A DNA stretch of 64,000 bases from RZYX01 sp036654375 (GTDB taxonomy: Bacteria > Bacillota > Clostridia > Oscillospirales > Acutalibacteraceae), in NCBI GenBank assembly GCA_036654375.1, contig JAVVSD010000003.1, forward strand, positions 79,670 through 143,669. Reading direction: 5' to 3'. Position numbers and translations under genes: made by a program. Below the pieces are notes generated by a model, which had not been told where the DNA came from, did no database searches, and was given only the letters and a program-made list of their open reading frames with translations. Of the stretch, positions 61,318 through 64,000 are shown one piece after another. Numbering within the stretch: position 1 is the stretch's first letter; every line of letters starts with the position of its first letter.

Positions 61318-63454
61318 CCTTTGCTTTCTCCTCGTCCTTTGCTGATTTCTTCTTTTCTGCTGTCTTTATTTCATACCCACAGCCCTCGGCAAGACAGACA
61401 AGACTGCCCTTTCTTTTGAACAAATGCTTTTGGCACTGTGGACAAAGGTCCTTTGTTGGCTGGTCCCAAGTTATGAAGTCACAGTTTGGATAATTGTCGC
61501 AACCATAGAAAACATAGCCTTTTTTTGATTTTCTCTGAATGATTTTGCCACCGCATTTTGGGCAAAGTGCGCCCGTTTCTTGAATAAGTGGCTTTGTGTT
61601 TTTGCAGTCGGGATATCCTGGACACGCAAGGAATTTTCCAAAACGACCAGTTTTTATAACCATCAATTTCCCGCATTTGTCACACGGAATATCTGTCAAA
61701 TCTTCTGCAAGCTGAATTTTTATGCCTTCCATTTCTACCTTTGCTTTTTTAAGTGTTTCCTCAAGGTCATCGTAAAATTCACGAATTACTTCTACATATT
61801 CTTCTTTTCCCTCACTTACCTCATCGAGGAAGGTTTCCATCTGTGCTGTAAACTTTGCACTGACGAATTTTGGGAAACGCGATTTTAATAGGTTTGTTGT
61901 TGCTTCGCCAAGTTCTGTCGGCTTTAGCATTTTTCCATCTCTTATTACATATTCTCGGCTCACTATTGTTGTTATAATCGAGGCATATGTGCTTGGTCGT
62001 CCAACTCCGTTTTCCTCCAATGCCTTTACAAGTGATGCTTCTGTAAATCTTGCTGGTGGCTGTGTAAAATGCTGATTTCCTAAAATGTCCTTGACCTTGA
62101 GCAAATCTCCACTTACAAGCTCTGGAATTTTTATTCCGCTTTCCTCGTCTTCTGTATCTGCATCATAAAGAGTTGTGAAACCGTCAAACTTTATGGAGTA
62201 TCCGCTGGTTGAAAATGTGCAAAACTTTGATGCTGTATCAAAGCTGTCTTTCTCGTCAACTGCCTTTATCTCAACTTTTACTGTGTTTTGAATGCAGGTT
62301 GCCATCAGACTTGCAACAAAGCGTTGCCAGATAAGTGTGTAGAGCTTTAACTGCTCTGGTGAAAGGCTTTCTTTTGCCTTGTCTGGTGTAAGTGAAATCA
62401 TGGTTGGTCTTATCGCTTCATGTGCGTCCTGTGCATTGTTGCGTGACTTAAAATATCTTGGCTTTTCAGGCAAGTATTTTTCTCCATATGTTTCAGTTAT
62501 GAAATCCTTTGCCTGCTCTCTTGCTTCTTCTGATATGCGAAGTGAGTCAGTTCTCATGTATGTTATAAGACCAGCTGTCCCTATCCCCTTGATATCAACA
62601 CCTTCATAAAGCTCCTGTGCAACCTTCATTGTTCTTCTTGTCTGAAATCCAAGGCGGCGGGATGCGTCTTGCTGGAGTGTTGATGTTATGAATGGTGGTG
62701 CGGGTTGCTTTTTTCTTGTGCCTTTTTTGACTGATGTGACTGCATATTTTGATGTGTCAAGTCTTTTTAAATAATCGTCTGTCTGCTCTTTATTTGTAAT
62801 CTTAACTTTTCCTGTTTCGTCACCTGTGAACGCAGAAGAAAAAGCCTTACGCGATGATGTGGCTGTAAATTTTGCGTCGATTGACCAATATTCTTCGGGA
62901 ACAAATGCCTTTATTTCATCTTCTCGGTCAACGATAAGTCGCACGGCAACGCTCTGCACTCGACCTGCGGAAAGACCTCTGCGGATTTTTTGTGAAACAA
63001 AAGGACTGAGCTTGTATCCAACAAGCCTGTCAAGAATTCTCCTTGTCTGCTGTGCGTTAACAAGGTCTATATCAATCATATGTGGATTTTGGATTCCATT
63101 TTTTATTCCCGTTTTTGTAATTTCGTTAAAAGTTACTCGACAGGCTTTTGTCAAGTCAATACCCAACAAGGAAGCAAGATGCCAAGATATTGCCTCTCCT
63201 TCGCGATCAGGGTCGGTTGCAAGAAACACTTCGTCGCTGTTTTCAACAGCTTTTTTAAGTTCCTTAACAAGCTTCTCCTTGCCCTTTATTATTGCATATT
63301 TGGGTTCAAAATTATTCTTAACATCAACATTCAGCTTTGCTGCGGGCAAATCTCTTACATGGCCCATAGAAGCCGCAACCTCATATTCGCTGCCAAGATG
63401 CTCCTTTATTGTTTTTATTTTAGTTGGAGACTCAACGATAATTAGTTTTGACAT
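61310..63454 (-). CDS. topA: DNA topoisomerase I
   Basis: Type IA topoisomerase relaxing negative supercoils. The 714-residue protein begins with the TOPRIM segment SKLIIVESPTKIKTI and ATDPDREGEAISWHLA. The active tyrosine lies in GLITYMRTDSLRIS, and RGLSAGRVQSVAVRLI fits domain II/IV. The C-terminus carries three zinc ribbons: CDKCGK...CPGYPDC, CPKCGG...CDNYPNC and CPQCQK...CLAEGCG. The ATG at 63454 gives the conserved N-terminus. An ATG at 63469 abuts the AGAGG site, so it is less likely but not excluded. It lies 18 bases after dprA. Confidence 0.96.
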   Translation of the reverse strand: MSKLIIVESPTKIKTIKEHLGSEYEVAASMGHVRDLPAAKLNVDVKNNFEPKYAIIKGKEKLVKELKKAVENSDEVFLATDPDREGEAISWHLASLLGIDLTKACRVTFNEITKTGIKNGIQNPHMIDIDLVNAQQTRRILDRLVGYKLSPFVSQKIRRGLSAGRVQSVAVRLIVDREDEIKAFVPEEYWSIDAKFTATSSRKAFSSAFTGDETGKVKITNKEQTDDYLKRLDTSKYAVTSVKKGTRKKQPAPPFITSTLQQDASRRLGFQTRRTMKVAQELYEGVDIKGIGTAGLITYMRTDSLRISEEAREQAKDFITETYGEKYLPEKPRYFKSRNNAQDAHEAIRPTMISLTPDKAKESLSPEQLKLYTLIWQRFVASLMATCIQNTVKVEIKAVDEKDSFDTASKFCTFSTSGYSIKFDGFTTLYDADTEDEESGIKIPELVSGDLLKVKDILGNQHFTQPPARFTEASLVKALEENGVGRPSTYASIITTIVSREYVIRDGKMLKPTELGEATTNLLKSRFPKFVSAKFTAQMETFLDEVSEGKEEYVEVIREFYDDLEETLKKAKVEMEGIKIQLAEDLTDIPCDKCGKLMVIKTGRFGKFLACPGYPDCKNTKPLIQETGALCPKCGGKIIQRKSKKGYVFYGCDNYPNCDFITWDQPTKDLCPQCQKHLFKRKGSLVCLAEGCGYEIKTAEKKKSAKDEEKAKDE

Positions 63455-63472
63455 AAACTTGTCTACCATCCT

Positions 63473-64000
63473 CTATTTTATAATATATTTTCTTCCCTGC
63501 ATCAATGTGATATAGCCAAAAATCTCAAGCTCTGTAAGTGCTCCCAAAATCTCGCTTGCACCAAGCCCTGTCCTTTGTGCTATATCGTTTATATGTAACG
63601 GTTCGCTTGAAAATTGCTCATAAATCTGTTTTGCAACCTCACTCACGCTTACCGTTATATCCCTTTTTATTGCTGTATACTTTTGTTCCTGCCCATTTAC
63701 AAGCTCAGCTTTTTGTGCGTGCATTTGCGCCTTTTGGCTTTGCGGTTTATATGCTCCTGATGCTGGAGTCAGTGGCTTTTGTGCTTCCGACAAGTCAAGT
63801 GTATCTGGATAAAGATAGGAATATTCCTCCAAAACATCCATTGCACAAAACACTGGTCTTGCACCATCTCTTATCAGCTTGTTTGCCCCTGTATATGCCG
63901 AGCTTACAATATCTCCAGGCACTGCAAAGACATCGCGTCCCTGCGAAAGTGCAAGCGACGCTGTTATTAGTGACCCGCTTTTTTCACCTGCTTCGATAAC
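63473..64000 (-). CDS. dprA: DNA-processing protein DprA, C-terminal part
   Basis: The gene runs off the right edge; the last 175 codons or so are present. The visible part opens with VIEAGEKSGSLITASLAL and SQGRDVFAVPGDIVS, the conserved SMF/DprA Rossmann end, with GANKLIRDGARPV after it. A linker follows, and a winged-helix C-terminal domain (DprA_WH) lies over the last 65 residues: EVAKQIYEQFSSEPLHINDIA, then RTGLGASEILGALTELEIFGYI. DprA loads RecA on incoming single-stranded DNA. Internal ATGs near 63922 are not starts, because conserved sequence continues upstream. Confidence 0.93.
   Translation of the reverse strand, partial: VIEAGEKSGSLITASLALSQGRDVFAVPGDIVSSAYTGANKLIRDGARPVFCAMDVLEEYSYLYPDTLDLSEAQKPLTPASGAYKPQSQKAQMHAQKAELVNGQEQKYTAIKRDITVSVSEVAKQIYEQFSSEPLHINDIAQRTGLGASEILGALTELEIFGYITLMQGRKYIIK

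Noticed and set aside
62826..63515. 229-residue open frame on the plus strand
   Set aside because: Antisense to topA, which is fully conserved; no ribosome site or recognisable domain.

Overview
The window looks like a chromosome segment of a low-GC, endospore-forming member of the Clostridia, probably the Ruminococcaceae/Oscillospiraceae side. Signs are SpoVT, a T-box leader in front of leuA, a TPP riboswitch with an intrinsic terminator, AT-rich spacers, strong AGGAGG ribosome sites, frequent TTG starts, and the Clostridial order topA-trmFO-plsX-acpP-rnc-radical SAM-smc-ftsY. The assignment rests on gene content only. No rRNA, tRNA, phage, transposase or CRISPR array was seen.

Layout. 1-3027: the tail of glycogen synthase, uppP, an XRE regulator and a histidine phosphatase. 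3028-5156: a consensus promoter, T-box leader and leuA. 5196-8532: an unknown zinc-ribbon/TPR and membrane-protein pair, then TPP-riboswitch-controlled thiT (both on the minus strand). 8565-11294: typA and an amidohydrolase. 11340-12160: a non-coding island of repeated palindromes. 12143-14272: an EF-G-like GTPase. 14528-19061: an SDR, spoVT, a seven-helix protein resembling Pyr4/PaxB membrane terpene cyclases, and a TetR regulator with a large palindrome upstream. 19329-23895: nadA-nadB-nadC (de novo NAD synthesis) and an MFS transporter. 24002-29112: DUF951-prfA-tsaC-coaE-lytic transglycosylase-M18 aminopeptidase. 29185-31233: a WYL-type regulator and a MATE exporter.

From 31434 to the end nearly everything is on the minus strand. 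hisS-aspS come first by coordinate, then mgsA, then the cell-shape cluster Nudix-maf-mreB-mreC-mreD-PBP2-minD. Next are yqeG-Xaa-Pro peptidase-EF-P-zinc-ribbon protein and rpsU, which was too short for ordinary ORF listing. The last block is a long housekeeping chain: dprA (cut by the window edge), topA, trmFO, plsX, acpP, rnc, radical SAM, smc, ftsY, rdgB, yhbY, nadD, yqeK, rsfS, leuS, mscS. Many of its genes overlap by 4-17 bases, so they are probably co-transcribed.

The observations most worth following are: an acyl carrier protein homologue whose phosphopantetheine serine is glutamate; the Pyr4/PaxB-like membrane protein beside a TetR gene; a methylglyoxal synthase with two catalytic aspartates replaced; an FtsY whose acidic, membrane-motif-like region is at the C-terminus; a lone MinD in the mre operon; and the nested repeat island.
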